Origin: Streptomyces davaonensis JCM 4913
GTDB lineage: Bacteria > Actinomycetota > Actinomycetes > Streptomycetales > Streptomycetaceae
Assembly: GCF_000349325.1 (NCBI RefSeq)
Contig: NC_020504.1
Span: 2,576,053 to 2,640,052 of the forward strand
Direction: 5' to 3'
Length of the DNA: 64,000 nucleotides
How positions within the stretch are numbered: position 1 is the stretch's first letter; each line of letters begins with the position of its first letter. Positions 8,180 to 17,554 of the stretch are shown piece after piece. The notes below the pieces were generated by a model, which was not told where the DNA came from, searched no databases, and saw nothing but the letters and a program-made list of their open reading frames with translations. The position numbers and the translations under genes are program-made.

Positions 8180-8869
8180 GTGGAAAAAGTACGACTGCTC
8201 GTCGTGGACGACGACCCGCCGATCGCCGATCTCGTCGCGACGGTCGCCCGGTACGAGGGCTGGGAAGCGGTCACGGCGAACTCCGGTGAGGAGGCGCTGC
8301 GCCGCGCCGCCGAGTTCCGGCCGGACATCGTCGTGCTCGACCTGATGCTCCCGGACGTGGACGGCTTCGGTGTGCTGGACCGGCTGCGCCGCTCCGGGAC
8401 GATGGTGCCGGTGGTGTTCCTCACCGCGCGCGACGGCGTCGCGGACCGGGTGGCGGGGCTGACCCGGGGCGGCGACGACTACCTGGTCAAGCCGTTCGCG
8501 GTGGAGGAGCTGATGGCCCGGCTGCGGACCGTGCTGCGGCGCAGCGCCGGGCCCGGCTTCCAGCGCTCGGTGCTGCGGGTCGGCGATCTGACGATGGACG
8601 AGGACACCCGCGAGGTCCACCGCGGCGAGAAGCTCCTCACCCTCACACCCACCGAGTACGAGGTCCTGCGCTACCTCATGCGCAAGTCGCCGACCGTGCA
8701 GACCAAGGCGCAGATCCTCGACCATGTCTGGGAGTACGGCTTCGGCGGCCGCTCCAACGTCGTCGAGCTGGTCGTCAGCCGGCTGCGCCGCAAGCTCGAC
8801 GACACCGGCCCGGCGATGATCCACACCGTGCGGGGCTTCGGCTACGTCATCCGGCAGGCGGCGGAGTGA
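8180..8869 (+). CDS. OmpR-family response regulator
   Basis: 229 residues from GTG 8180. Receiver domain with the acidic pair in LLVVDDDPP, phospho-acceptor D54 in VVLDLMLP and conserved Lys in YLVKPF. A C-terminal OmpR winged helix follows (LTPTEYEVLRYLMRKSPTVQ, VVELVVSRLRRKLDD, HTVRGFGYVIR). A start at GTG 8162 is equally in frame; neither has an ideal ribosome-binding site. It overlaps the kinase start (GTGA at 8866). Its divergent neighbour is the reductase operon, the most likely target, which would make this a redox- or metal-responsive system. Confidence 0.92.
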   Translation: MEKVRLLVVDDDPPIADLVATVARYEGWEAVTANSGEEALRRAAEFRPDIVVLDLMLPDVDGFGVLDRLRRSGTMVPVVFLTARDGVADRVAGLTRGGDDYLVKPFAVEELMARLRTVLRRSAGPGFQRSVLRVGDLTMDEDTREVHRGEKLLTLTPTEYEVLRYLMRKSPTVQTKAQILDHVWEYGFGGRSNVVELVVSRLRRKLDDTGPAMIHTVRGFGYVIRQAAE

Positions 8870-10305
8870 CAACGCGGCTGCGGCGGGCGTACGGCAGGCT
8901 GCGGCTCGGGACCCGGCTCGCGCTGGGGCTCGGGGCGCTGTCGCTGGTGGTGTTCGCGGTCGTCGGCACCGCGCTGACGACGTACATGCGCGACTATCTG
9001 TCGGCCCAGCTGGACACGCAGCTGGCGCAGGCGCAGGTCGCCCAGTCCAAGAGCATCGCGGACTACGGCACGCTGTCCGGGAAGAAGTACTACCGCTGGT
9101 ACTACGCCGTGTACGACGTCTCCGACGGCGCGCCCGAGCTGCGCGAGCCCGAGACGGACACCGATCTGCCCAAGGACGTCGACGACTTCACCGCGGTGGC
9201 GCAGGCGCGGGTCGACACCGGCGAGGAGGTGCTGCGCACCGAGCACCTCAAGGACACGGGCCTGTACCGGCTGCGGGCCTGCGAGGTGGAGCCCGGGGTG
9301 GTGCTGGTCAGCGCGGCGCCCATGGACGACATCGAGGACACCGTCACCGAGCTGGTCACCATCCAGGCCGTGACCTTCGGCCTCGCGCTGCTGGCCCTGG
9401 TGGTGGCCGGGCGCGCGATGCTGCGGCGGGGGCTGAAGCCGCTGAGCGACATGGCCCACACCGCGCGCGGCATCACCTCGCACGATCTGACGGACTCGGC
9501 GCGGCTGCCGGTGCGGCACGCGGCGCGCGGCGGCGGGCCCGAGGTGGAGGAGCTGCGGACCGCGTTCAACACGATGCTGGAGCACATCGACGAGTCCCTC
9601 GCGGTGCGCACGGAAGCCGAGCAACGGCTGCGCCGGTTCGTCGCGGACGCCTCGCACGAGCTGCGCACCCCGCTGATGTCGGTACGCGGCTACGCGGACC
9701 TCTTCCAGTACGCGGCCGCCAACGCCCCCGAGGAACGCGACAAGCACCTGGCGCGGCTGCGCGCGGAGGCCGCCCGGATGGGCTTCCTGCTGGACGACCT
9801 GCTGCTGCTCGCCCGGCTGGACGCGGCGGAGGTGGAGACCCCGCTGCGACCGCGCGAGACCGACCTGGTGGAGCTGGTCCAGGAGGCCGCGGACGCCTTC
9901 CGCGCGAGCCATGCCGACCATCCGCTGACGGTGGCACCGGGTCCCGCGGCGCTCCCCGCCCATGTGGACCCGCAGCGGGTCCGGCAGGTGCTGGACAACC
10001 TCCTCACCAACGCGGCGGTGCACACGCCGCCCGGCACGGAGGTCTCGGTCGCGGTGTCGGTCGAGCACGGGCTCGCCCGTGTCCGGGTCGCCGACGCGGG
10101 GCCCGGTATCCCGCCCGCCGACCGGGAACGCGTCTTCGATCGCTTCTACCGCGTCGACAAGGCCCGCAGCCGCGACCGCGGCGGCAGCGGTCTGGGCCTG
10201 GCCGTGGCGACCTCCCTGATCCGGGCGCACGGCGGCACGATCGACGTGACCAGCGAACCGGGCTCGACGGTGTTCACGGTGTCGATCCCGGTGGCCTCGG
10301 TCTAG
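8866..10305 (+). CDS. Membrane sensor histidine kinase
   Basis: 479 residues. Membrane segment about 15-40, an extracytoplasmic sensor region about 41-160, second membrane segment about 163-185, HAMP, HisKA with phospho-acceptor H264 in DASHELRTPL, then HATPase with N box (LDNLLTNAAVH) and G boxes (DAGPGIPPADRERVF, GGSGLGLAVA). It phosphorylates the co-encoded regulator. The sensor region is rich in Asp/Glu/Lys and has two paired Tyr/Trp clusters (KYYRWYY) but no recognised ligand domain. Convergent with the barstar-like gene, 4-nt overlap. Confidence 0.93.
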   Translation: MTTRLRRAYGRLRLGTRLALGLGALSLVVFAVVGTALTTYMRDYLSAQLDTQLAQAQVAQSKSIADYGTLSGKKYYRWYYAVYDVSDGAPELREPETDTDLPKDVDDFTAVAQARVDTGEEVLRTEHLKDTGLYRLRACEVEPGVVLVSAAPMDDIEDTVTELVTIQAVTFGLALLALVVAGRAMLRRGLKPLSDMAHTARGITSHDLTDSARLPVRHAARGGGPEVEELRTAFNTMLEHIDESLAVRTEAEQRLRRFVADASHELRTPLMSVRGYADLFQYAAANAPEERDKHLARLRAEAARMGFLLDDLLLLARLDAAEVETPLRPRETDLVELVQEAADAFRASHADHPLTVAPGPAALPAHVDPQRVRQVLDNLLTNAAVHTPPGTEVSVAVSVEHGLARVRVADAGPGIPPADRERVFDRFYRVDKARSRDRGGSGLGLAVATSLIRAHGGTIDVTSEPGSTVFTVSIPVASV

Positions 10306-10835
10306 CCTCGCCGCTTCGCGTCGGACCACTCGGCGTCGTTCCAGTCGACCGGCATCGCGCCGACCGGCTCGAACTCGATGTCCGGGTCGTCGCTCTGGAC
10401 CAGGCACAGGATGCGGTGCCCGAACAGGGCCGCGCTGCGCGCACGGTCGGCGAGGATGTCCAGCAGGCTCTGGGCCGCGTCGGGTTCGGCCCGGCGGAAG
10501 CGGTCGTAGCCGGTGAAGGCGAGGACGAGTCCGGTGGCGTCGCGGGTGGTGCCGTACTCGTAGGACTCGACGTCGCGCAGGCAGTCGTTGAGGGCGTCGA
10601 GGTTCTTGCCGTAGTAGTCGGGGAACTCGAGCGCGGCAGCGATGTCCCGGTGCATGTCCGCGGCGGCGGCCCACCGGCCCGCGTCCAGCTCGACGACTCG
10701 GTAGCCGTCCTCACGCAGTCGCCCGACGGCCTCGTCCAGCAGGCTCCGCCGCCAGTACAGGGTGATGAAGGAGTTGATCATCAGCCGGAGGCCGAGGTCC
10801 TCGGAGAGGTCGGCGTCGGGGTCGAAGGCAGCCAT
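10302..10835 (-). CDS. Barstar-family protein
   Basis: 177 residues. The barstar signature FPDYYGKNLDALNDCLRD lies at 71-88, with the usual preceding beta-strand/helix region and an acidic C-terminus. Barstars inhibit barnase-type ribonucleases by plugging the active site. No ribonuclease or contact-dependent toxin gene is beside it, so it may be an orphan immunity protein or a barstar-fold protein with another job. At 177 residues it is about twice barstar's own length; the extra residues are mostly N-terminal and C-terminal extensions. Confidence 0.85.
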   Translation of the reverse strand: MAAFDPDADLSEDLGLRLMINSFITLYWRRSLLDEAVGRLREDGYRVVELDAGRWAAAADMHRDIAAALEFPDYYGKNLDALNDCLRDVESYEYGTTRDATGLVLAFTGYDRFRRAEPDAAQSLLDILADRARSAALFGHRILCLVQSDDPDIEFEPVGAMPVDWNDAEWSDAKRRG

Positions 10836-10910
10836 GCGCGCACCCTATCCGGATCTTACGGACCCATGACATGGCGGCCGTCGAGCCACCGCAAACCCCG
10901 GTCGCCGCCC

Positions 10911-10916
10911 TAGCGT
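10911..10916 (+). promoter_or_regulatory. Probable -10 element of a leaderless promoter (epimerase gene)
   Basis: TAGCGT ends 6 nt before the ATG at 10923, with no ribosome-binding site between. The spacing places transcription start at or next to the A of the ATG, as in leaderless Streptomyces mRNAs. The same arrangement recurs before the genes at 13834 and 17555. Confidence 0.5.
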
Positions 10917-10922
10917 GGGCCC

Positions 10923-11912
10923 ATGCGTGTACTGGTCACCGGCGGTGCCGGGTTCATCGGGTCCCAGGTCGTGACGGCGCTGGCGGCCTGCGGCCACGAG
11001 CCCGTCGTGTACGACGTCCGGGCCGACCCGGCGTCGGACGTACGGGATCCGGACGCCGTGCGCCGGGCCCTGACCGGTGTGGACGCGGTGTGCCACCAGG
11101 CGGCGATGGTCGGGCTCGGCACCGGCTTCACGGACGCGCCGGAGTACGTCTCCCGCAACGACCTCGGCACCGCCGTCCTGCTCGCCGGGATGGCGGAGGC
11201 GGGGGTACGGCGTCTCGTCCTCGCCGGGTCGATGGTGGTGTACGGCGAGGGCCGCTACGGCTGCGCCCGGCACGGTGTCGTCCGACCGGGCCCGCGTGCC
11301 GTCGCCGACCTGGACGCCGGGCGCTTCGAGCCGCGCTGCCCGGAGTGCGGGGACGCATTGGCGCCGGGGCTGGTCGGCGAGGACGCCCCGGTCGATCCGC
11401 GGAACGTGTACGCCACGACCAAGCTCGCCCAGGAGCATCTGGCCGCTTCCTGGGCCCGGGTGACGGACAGTCAGGCGGTGTCGCTGCGCTACCACAACGT
11501 GTACGGGCCGGGCATGCCCCGCGACACCCCCTATGCCGGGGTCGCCTCCTTCTTCCGGTCCGCGCTCGCCCGTGGCGAGGCCCCGCGCGTCTTCGAGGAC
11601 GGCTGCCAGCGACGGGACTTCGTGCACGTACGGGATGTGGCGGCGGCCAACCTGGCGGCTCTGGAGGCGACTTCGCCCGCGGGGGCGCTGGTGGCCTACA
11701 ACACCGGCAGCGGGGATCCGCACACCGTCGGCGACATGGCCCGTGCGCTGGCGGCGGCCCATGGCGGGCCCGAGCCGATGGTGACCGGGGAGTACCGGCT
11801 GGGGGACGTACGGCACATCACCGCCGACTCCTCGCGGCTGCGGGCCGAGTTGGGGTGGCGGGCGGAGGTCGGCTTCGAGGACGGGATGCGGGAGTTCGCG
11901 GCGGCCGGATAG
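10923..11912 (+). CDS. NAD-dependent sugar epimerase/dehydratase with Cys-rich insertion
   Basis: 329 residues, extended SDR family. Dinucleotide-binding TGGAGFIG (6-13), catalytic Y163-x3-K167 (YATTK), Ser in LAGSMVVYG. Between the active-site Ser and Tyr there is an insertion with GCARHG (C114, H117) and CPECG (C139, C142), possibly a small zinc site, unusual for GalE-type enzymes. Substrate is presumably a nucleotide sugar. Apparent leaderless start. It is convergent with the kinase gene (6-nt gap) and lies beside glycosyltransferases, which fits surface glycan or glycolipid synthesis. Confidence 0.85.
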   Translation: MRVLVTGGAGFIGSQVVTALAACGHEPVVYDVRADPASDVRDPDAVRRALTGVDAVCHQAAMVGLGTGFTDAPEYVSRNDLGTAVLLAGMAEAGVRRLVLAGSMVVYGEGRYGCARHGVVRPGPRAVADLDAGRFEPRCPECGDALAPGLVGEDAPVDPRNVYATTKLAQEHLAASWARVTDSQAVSLRYHNVYGPGMPRDTPYAGVASFFRSALARGEAPRVFEDGCQRRDFVHVRDVAAANLAALEATSPAGALVAYNTGSGDPHTVGDMARALAAAHGGPEPMVTGEYRLGDVRHITADSSRLRAELGWRAEVGFEDGMREFAAAG

Positions 11913-11918
11913 CGGGGC

Positions 11919-13031
11919 TCAGCCCTCGGCCGCCGGGAGCGTCACCTCGAAGCGGCAGCCGCCGGGGATGTTCCGTACGGTGGCCCGGCCCTGGTGGGCC
12001 TCGACGATGCCCCGGACGATGGCGAGGCCGAGGCCCGCGCCCGCCGGCGGGGTCCGGGCGTCGGTGCCGCGCCAGCCGGTGTCGAAGACGCGCGGCAGGT
12101 CCTCCTCCGGGATGCCTCCGCAGCCGTCCGTCACCGACAGCACCACGCCGTCGGGGACACGTTCGGCGGCGACGGCGACCGTGCCGTCGGACGGGGTCCG
12201 CCGGATCGCGTTGACCAGGAGGTTGCCGAGGACCCGGCTCATCTCCTTGCCGTCCACCTCGACCGGCACCGCTGCCACTCCGTCGCCGACGAGCCGCACC
12301 CCGTGCTCCCTCGCGAGCGGGTCCGCGCCCGCGAGGGCGTCGCCGACCAGGTCGTACAGCGAGATCCTGGTGGGCGTCAGGGCCAGGGCGCCCGCGTGGA
12401 TGCGGGAGAGTTCGAAGAGGTCGCCGACCATGTCGTTGAGGCGCTCGACCTCGGTGCGGATCTGCTTCAGATAGCGGTCGGGGTCGGCGGCGACCCCGTC
12501 CTCCAGGGCCTCGGACATGGCGCGCAGCCCGGCCAGCGGGGTGCGCAGATCGTGGGAGATCCAGGCGACGAGTTCCCGGCGGGAGGACTCCAGGGCGCGT
12601 TCCCGCTCCCGGGACGCGGTGAGGCGGGCGCTGGTGGCCTCCAACTCCCGGCTCAGTGCGGCCAGTTCGGCGGTGGCGGGGCCGTCGGGGGAGGTGAAGG
12701 CGCCGCCGTCGCCGAAGGAGCGGGCGGCCAGGGCGAGGGCGCGGCTGCGGGCGACGACCCAGCGGCCCAGCAGGAGGGCGGTGGCCAGGGAGACCACGGC
12801 GGCCATGGCGACGACCAGGGTGACGACCTTCAGGTCGTGCTCGGACAGGAACATCGCCCAGGCGACCACGAGGGTGCCCGCGAGCATCGCGGTGACGGCG
12901 ACGGCGGCGACCACCGCGAGGTGCACGGCGAGCGAACGGCGCCGGACCAGCCGCAGCACGCCCGCCCCGAGCACACCGGCGGTGGCGGCGCCGAGGAAGG
13001 CGCAGAGGGCGATGAGAAAGGTGTCCCGCAC
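11919..13031 (-). CDS. Membrane sensor histidine kinase
   Basis: 370 residues from GTG 13031. Two long hydrophobic stretches in the first about 105 residues leave very little extracellular sequence, so sensing may occur within the membrane. Then HAMP-like linker, HisKA ([19 protein letters not shown]), HATPase with N box ([12 protein letters not shown]), G1 ([15 protein letters not shown]) and G2 ([11 protein letters not shown]). It follows its response regulator by 2 nt. The pair lies between a sugar epimerase and glycosyltransferases and is divergent from the latter, so these are candidate targets. Confidence 0.92.
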   Translation of the reverse strand: MRDTFLIALCAFLGAATAGVLGAGVLRLVRRRSLAVHLAVVAAVAVTAMLAGTLVVAWAMFLSEHDLKVVTLVVAMAAVVSLATALLLGRWVVARSRALALAARSFGDGGAFTSPDGPATAELAALSRELEATSARLTASRERERALESSRRELVAWISHDLRTPLAGLRAMSEALEDGVAADPDRYLKQIRTEVERLNDMVGDLFELSRIHAGALALTPTRISLYDLVGDALAGADPLAREHGVRLVGDGVAAVPVEVDGKEMSRVLGNLLVNAIRRTPSDGTVAVAAERVPDGVVLSVTDGCGGIPEEDLPRVFDTGWRGTDARTPPAGAGLGLAIVRGIVEAHQGRATVRNIPGGCRFEVTLPAAEG

Positions 13032-13033
13032 GG

Positions 13034-13720
<687 letters not shown>

Positions 13721-13820
13721 GCCGCCAGCCTCGCACCACGCGCGCGCGAGTGCGCCGGTCCCCCTGCTGACGTCCTCGTTTCGTAAGGAGCCGATGACCG
13801 ATACGCACCTTTTGCGCTCG

Positions 13821-13826
13821 TAGGGT
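13821..13826 (+). promoter_or_regulatory. Probable -10 element (GT2 gene)
   Basis: TAGGGT lies 7 nt upstream of GTG 13834. It overlaps the alternative GTG at 13825, which is why I prefer 13834 as the real, probably leaderless, start. Same layout as at 10911 and 17543. Confidence 0.4.
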
Positions 13827-13833
13827 GAACGGC

Positions 13834-14532
13834 GTGACCTCCTCTTCCGCTTCAGTTCCGGACCCGGCGTCGGTGGACGTCGTCCTCCCCTGTCTCGACG
13901 AGGCCGAGGCGCTGCCGTGGGTGCTGGAGCGCATCCCGCCGGGCTGGCGCGCGCTCGTCGTCGACAACGGCTCAACGGACGGCTCGGCGGCCGTCGCCCG
14001 GTCGCTCGGCGCGACCGTGGTGCGCGAGGAGCGGCGCGGGTTCGGCGCCGCCTGCCACGCGGGGCTCACCGCCGCCACAGCCGACGTGGTGTGCTTCTGC
14101 GACTGCGACGCCTCCCTCGACCCGTCCGACCTGGTGCCGTTCGTGGAGCGGATCCGCGCAGGCGAGTCGGACCTGGTGCTGGGCCGGCGCCGCCCGCAGT
14201 CCCGCGGCGCCTGGCCGCCGCACGCCCGAGCCGGAAACCTGGCGCTCTCCCGCCTCCTCCGCCGCCGCACCGGCCTGCGCCTGCACGACCTCGGCCCGCT
14301 GCGAGCCGCCCGCCGTGAACCGCTGCTCGCCCTCGGCCTCACCGACCGGCGCAGCGGCTACCCGCTCCAGATGGTGGTGCGGGCCGCGGACGCGGGCTGG
14401 CGGATCGCCGAGTACGACGTCCCCTATCGGCCGCGGACCGGCACCTCCAAGGTGACGGGCACCTGGCGGGGGACCTGGCGGGCGGTGCGGGACATGAGCC
14501 GGGTGCTGGCGGAGCGGGGGGCGCACGCGTGA
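13834..14532 (+). CDS. Family 2 glycosyltransferase (polyprenyl-phosphate sugar synthase-like)
   Basis: 232 residues. GT-A fold motifs: VDVVLPCLDEAEALPWVLE, nucleotide-binding VVDNGSTDGS, and the metal-binding CDCDASLDP. There is no C-terminal membrane segment, so it is a compact soluble or peripheral GT2 like DPM1-type enzymes that load a sugar onto a lipid phosphate. Its stop overlaps the next start (GTGA). Followed by a TIGR04282-type protein and a methyltransferase in one operon. The sugar is unknown. Confidence 0.85.
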   Translation: MTSSSASVPDPASVDVVLPCLDEAEALPWVLERIPPGWRALVVDNGSTDGSAAVARSLGATVVREERRGFGAACHAGLTAATADVVCFCDCDASLDPSDLVPFVERIRAGESDLVLGRRRPQSRGAWPPHARAGNLALSRLLRRRTGLRLHDLGPLRAARREPLLALGLTDRRSGYPLQMVVRAADAGWRIAEYDVPYRPRTGTSKVTGTWRGTWRAVRDMSRVLAERGAHA

Positions 14533-15140
14533 CGACACTCCTGGTGATCGCCAAGGAACCCCGGCCCGGTCGGGTGAAGACCCGGCTGACCCCGCCGTTC
14601 ATGCCCGAGGAGGCGGCTGCGCTGGCCGAGGCCGCGCTCGCGGACACGCTGGACGTGGTGGCCCGGACGCCCGCGCGGCGCCGGGTCCTGGTGCTGGACG
14701 GGGCGCCGGGTCCCTGGCTGCCACCCGGCTTCGAGGTCGTCGCGCAGTGCGCGGGCGGCCTCGATGAGCGCTTGGCCCACGCCTTCGCGGGCTGTACGGG
14801 CCCGGCCCTGCTCATCGGCATGGACACCCCGCAGGTGACGCCGGAGCTGCTGACCGCCGATTTCACCGACTGCGACGCGTACTTCGGCCCGGCACGGGAC
14901 GGCGGCTTCTGGGCCCTGGGTCTGGCCGAACCCGACCCGGCGCTGCTGCGCGGCGTCCCGATGTCGACCCCGCACACCGGCGCCGCCCAGCGGGCCCGGC
15001 TGGCGGGGCTGCGGGTGCGGGACCTGCCGGTGCTGCGGGACGTGGACACGGCCGAGGACGCGCGGGCGGTGGCGAAGGAGGCGCCGGAGGGCCGGTTCGC
15101 GGGGCTGTTGGAGCGGTTCACGGCGGTGGGGCCCCGATGA
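14529..15140 (+). CDS. TIGR04282/DUF2064-family glycosyltransferase-like protein
   Basis: 203 residues. Typical start VIAKEPRPGRVKTRLTPP, then LIGMDTPQVTPELL and a FGPARDGGFWALGL motif, all hallmarks of the arsenosugar-biosynthesis-like nucleotidyl/glycosyl transferase family (TIGR04282). Members usually sit next to a GT2, as here (GTGA overlap upstream, GATGA overlap downstream). The reaction is not experimentally settled in this context; a nucleotide-sugar function is the family-based inference. Confidence 0.85.
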   Translation: MTTLLVIAKEPRPGRVKTRLTPPFMPEEAAALAEAALADTLDVVARTPARRRVLVLDGAPGPWLPPGFEVVAQCAGGLDERLAHAFAGCTGPALLIGMDTPQVTPELLTADFTDCDAYFGPARDGGFWALGLAEPDPALLRGVPMSTPHTGAAQRARLAGLRVRDLPVLRDVDTAEDARAVAKEAPEGRFAGLLERFTAVGPR

Positions 15141-15898
15141 TTCCCCGGCCGCGCTCCGTCGCCCCGCCCACCTGGTCCGCCGACCCCTACACCCACGCCC
15201 TGCACACGGGCCAGGGTCCCCTCTTCCTGCGCCGGGCCGACGGCTGGCTGCTGCCGCTGGACGTGGAGCGGTGGTGCGCGGCGGCGGACGCGGCGGATCT
15301 GGAGGTGCTGCGGCGGTGCGAGGGCGCCGTGCTGGACGTGGGCTGCGGGCCGGGGCGGCTGGTGGCGGCGCTGGGGGCGCAGGGGCGCCGGGTGCTCGGC
15401 ATCGACGTCAGCGAGGCCGCGGTGGCGCGCACCGTGCGACTCGGCGGGCAGGCCTTGCGCCGCTCCGTCTTCGAACCGCTGCCCGCGGAGGGCCGCTGGG
15501 GCACCGCCCTGCTGATCGACGGCAACGTCGGCATCGGCGGCGACCCGGGCGCACTGCTCGACCGGATGACCCAACTGCTGTGCCCCGGCGGGCTGTTGAT
15601 CGTGGAGACGGTGCCGGGGCTCGACCTCGACGAGCGGGTCCTGGTGGATGTCACCGACGCGCACGGCGCGGCCGGCGCCCCCTTCCCGTGGGCGCGTCTC
15701 GGCACGCCCGCCCTGCTGCGCCGCGCCGAGCGCGCCGGGTGGCGTGCCGTGGGTCAGTGGGCGGTCGGCGGCCGGTCCTTCGCCACCCTGCGCAGCCGTA
15801 GGACGAAGAGGACCGCGGAGCCGCCGAACAGCAGGGCCGTGAGCAGCAGCCAGCGGGCGAGGAAGCCGTCCGGGGACAGCCCGGTCACCGAGCCGTAG
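15137..15898 (+). CDS. Class I SAM-dependent methyltransferase
   Basis: 253 residues. Motif I is VLDVGCGPGRLVAALGAQG, followed by GIDVSEAAVA and the methylase-type acceptor strand ALLIDGNVGIGG. It is third in the operon after GT2 and TIGR04282. The domain ends about at GRSFATLR; the last about 45 residues (RSRRTKRTAEPP onward) are low-complexity and lie entirely within the 145-nt overlap with the convergent membrane-protein gene, so the natural stop may have been lost by mutation. It may methylate a sugar or lipid made by its neighbours. Confidence 0.82.
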   Translation: MIPRPRSVAPPTWSADPYTHALHTGQGPLFLRRADGWLLPLDVERWCAAADAADLEVLRRCEGAVLDVGCGPGRLVAALGAQGRRVLGIDVSEAAVARTVRLGGQALRRSVFEPLPAEGRWGTALLIDGNVGIGGDPGALLDRMTQLLCPGGLLIVETVPGLDLDERVLVDVTDAHGAAGAPFPWARLGTPALLRRAERAGWRAVGQWAVGGRSFATLRSRRTKRTAEPPNSRAVSSSQRARKPSGDSPVTEP

Positions 15899-16200
15899 CG
15901 GTCCGACACCCGCCCGGTGATCAGCGGGAACCAGACGAGCAGCAGCAGACCGGAGAGGGCGGCCGGGACCCGGACGTACATCACGCGACGTCGTCCCGCC
16001 GCCGCCCCGAGCGCCCGGTCCGCCGCCGAGTACAGCGGCAGCAGCACCAGGTCGTGCAGGACCGCCGCGCCCACGAACCACAGCGCGATCTCGAACCAGT
16101 CCCCGTCCAGCAGCCGTACGCCCGCATACCCGGCGAGCGCGAACGAGCAGGCGAGGAGCAGCAGTTGGAGCGGGCTGCCGAGCGGAAGCGTCGGTCGCAT
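15754..16200 (-). CDS. Small integral membrane protein of unknown function
   Basis: 148 residues from ATG 16200, overlapping the stop of the upstream molybdopterin gene (TGATG). Four hydrophobic segments (LLLLACSFALAGYAGV, ALWFVGAAVLHDLVLLPLY, LSGLLLLVWFPLI, WLLLTALLFGGSAVLFVLR) with a basic C-terminus. An HD pair (AAVLHDLVLLP) lies in the second segment. No named domain recognised. Co-transcription with the molybdopterin-cytochrome protein suggests a membrane helper. Its 3' end runs 145 nt into the convergent methyltransferase gene. Confidence 0.75.
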   Translation of the reverse strand: MRPTLPLGSPLQLLLLACSFALAGYAGVRLLDGDWFEIALWFVGAAVLHDLVLLPLYSAADRALGAAAGRRRVMYVRVPAALSGLLLLVWFPLITGRVSDRYGSVTGLSPDGFLARWLLLTALLFGGSAVLFVLRLRRVAKDRPPTAH

Positions 16201-17441
16201 CACAGGTCTCCGAAGGTCATCCGGGCCACCCACTTGGTGTTGAGGACTCCGGGTGCGGCGGGCACGATGACCCGCGCCGGGTGGCCGTGGTCGGGGGAAA
16301 GGTCCTCGCCGTTGACGGACAGGGCGAGCAGGGAGCGCGGGTCGGCGACCTGGTTGGCGCGCAGGGCGGCCCGGCGGAAGGCGCCGCGCTGCTGAAGGGA
16401 CTCCACGAAGACGTCCGGTGGATCGTCGTACCCGACGAGCGCGGCGAGGTCCCGCAGCCGTACGCCGCGCCACCACTGGTCGGAGGTCGACCAGCCCTCC
16501 ACGCAGGCGATCGGCAACGCGGCGCTGTGCTGCGGCAGGCGGAGCAGCTCGGCGCGGGAGAGCCGGACGGTTCCGGTGCGGCCGGTGACGACCAGCCGCC
16601 AGGCCTCGTCGCCGGTGTCCGCCGGGCGGATGCCCGCGTAGGCCGCCGTCTTGTTGATCTGGAAGCCGTTCGGTCCGTCGCCGGAGTCGGCGGGCCCGTG
16701 CGGGGCGAGGACGGCCGTCCAGCGCAGTCCGTCGAAGTTCTGCCCGACGCTGGTGGCGAACAGCAGCAGCGAGCCACCCCCGACGAACCACAGGGCGCCG
16801 CGCCGGGACACGGTCGGCTCGGCGGGTTCGGTGGGGACGAGGTCGTTCCTCTCCTCCCTGATCTGCCGCAGATTGCGCAGCGCCAGGGGCAACTTGAGCA
16901 CCACGTGCGCGAGGAACGCCGCGAAGAACACCCACGCCCCGTAGAAGTGCAGCGGGTAGAAGGAGCCCGGGAAGATGTAGTCCAGCTGGACGTTGAGCAC
17001 CCCGGTCACGAACTCGAACAGCGCGCCGCCGACCAGGAGCAGCAGTGAGAGCCGCTCCAGGGCGTGGGCGAGGGAGCGGGCGGGCGGCAGCGTGAACAGC
17101 CGCGGTACGACCGACCAGAGCTTGGCCAGCAGCACGGGGATCAGCGTGATGCCGAGGGTGACATGGACGCCCTGGTTGAGCCGGTACAGCCAGTGCGGAT
17201 CGGTCGGCCAGGAGAACAGATAGAAGCCGAGGATCCCCTTGTCCGGCGTCTTGTCGTTCACCGGCGACAGATCCGGGTTGTAGGCCGCGTACGACACCAG
17301 GCCGGTCAGGAACAGCACCGTGATCCCGCCGAGCAGCACCACGCCGAGCACCGAGGTGAGCCAGGGGCCGCGCAGCGGGCTGCGCCAGAAGCCGGGTGAG
17401 AAGGGAGACCGTTCCAGGGAACGCTCGATGGACCTTTTCAT
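16200..17441 (-). CDS. Membrane-bound molybdopterin-dependent oxidoreductase (sulfite-oxidase-like)
   Basis: 413 residues from ATG 17441. The N-terminal half has five or so membrane segments with His residues (GVHVTLGIT, FYPLHFYGAW, AFLAHVVLKL), like a cytochrome-b561/DUF4405 anchor. The C-terminal half (about 255-413) is an oxidoreductase molybdopterin domain: INKTAAYAGI, RLSRAELLRLP, the likely Mo-ligand Cys in LPIACVEGWS, and HPARVIVPAAPG. It lies outside or at the membrane and transfers electrons through the heme anchor. Substrate unknown. Divergent from the GT-C-like gene at 17555. Confidence 0.88.
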   Translation of the reverse strand: MKRSIERSLERSPFSPGFWRSPLRGPWLTSVLGVVLLGGITVLFLTGLVSYAAYNPDLSPVNDKTPDKGILGFYLFSWPTDPHWLYRLNQGVHVTLGITLIPVLLAKLWSVVPRLFTLPPARSLAHALERLSLLLLVGGALFEFVTGVLNVQLDYIFPGSFYPLHFYGAWVFFAAFLAHVVLKLPLALRNLRQIREERNDLVPTEPAEPTVSRRGALWFVGGGSLLLFATSVGQNFDGLRWTAVLAPHGPADSGDGPNGFQINKTAAYAGIRPADTGDEAWRLVVTGRTGTVRLSRAELLRLPQHSAALPIACVEGWSTSDQWWRGVRLRDLAALVGYDDPPDVFVESLQQRGAFRRAALRANQVADPRSLLALSVNGEDLSPDHGHPARVIVPAAPGVLNTKWVARMTFGDL

Positions 17442-17554
17442 GCCCCGACCGTAGGCCGGGAGCGGGTGCCGGAAGGCGTCACGAACCATGACGAAACTCT
17501 GACGTCGCCGCCTGTCAGCCGTCCGGTCCAGGGTCCGCGCCCTAGCGTGCTGAC
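17442..17554. promoter_or_regulatory. Divergent promoter region with TAGCGT -10 and inverted repeat
   Basis: 113 nt between the molybdopterin gene and the GT-C-like gene. TAGCGT at 17543-17548 is 6 nt before GTG 17555, implying a leaderless start. CGTCA and TGACG arms at 17477-17493 with a 7-nt spacer form a short inverted repeat that could bind a regulator of either gene. Confidence 0.45.

Noticed and set aside
10302-10835. Toxin-antitoxin or contact-inhibition locus
   Set aside because: Only a barstar-like protein is present; neighbouring genes are a kinase and an epimerase, with no nuclease toxin.
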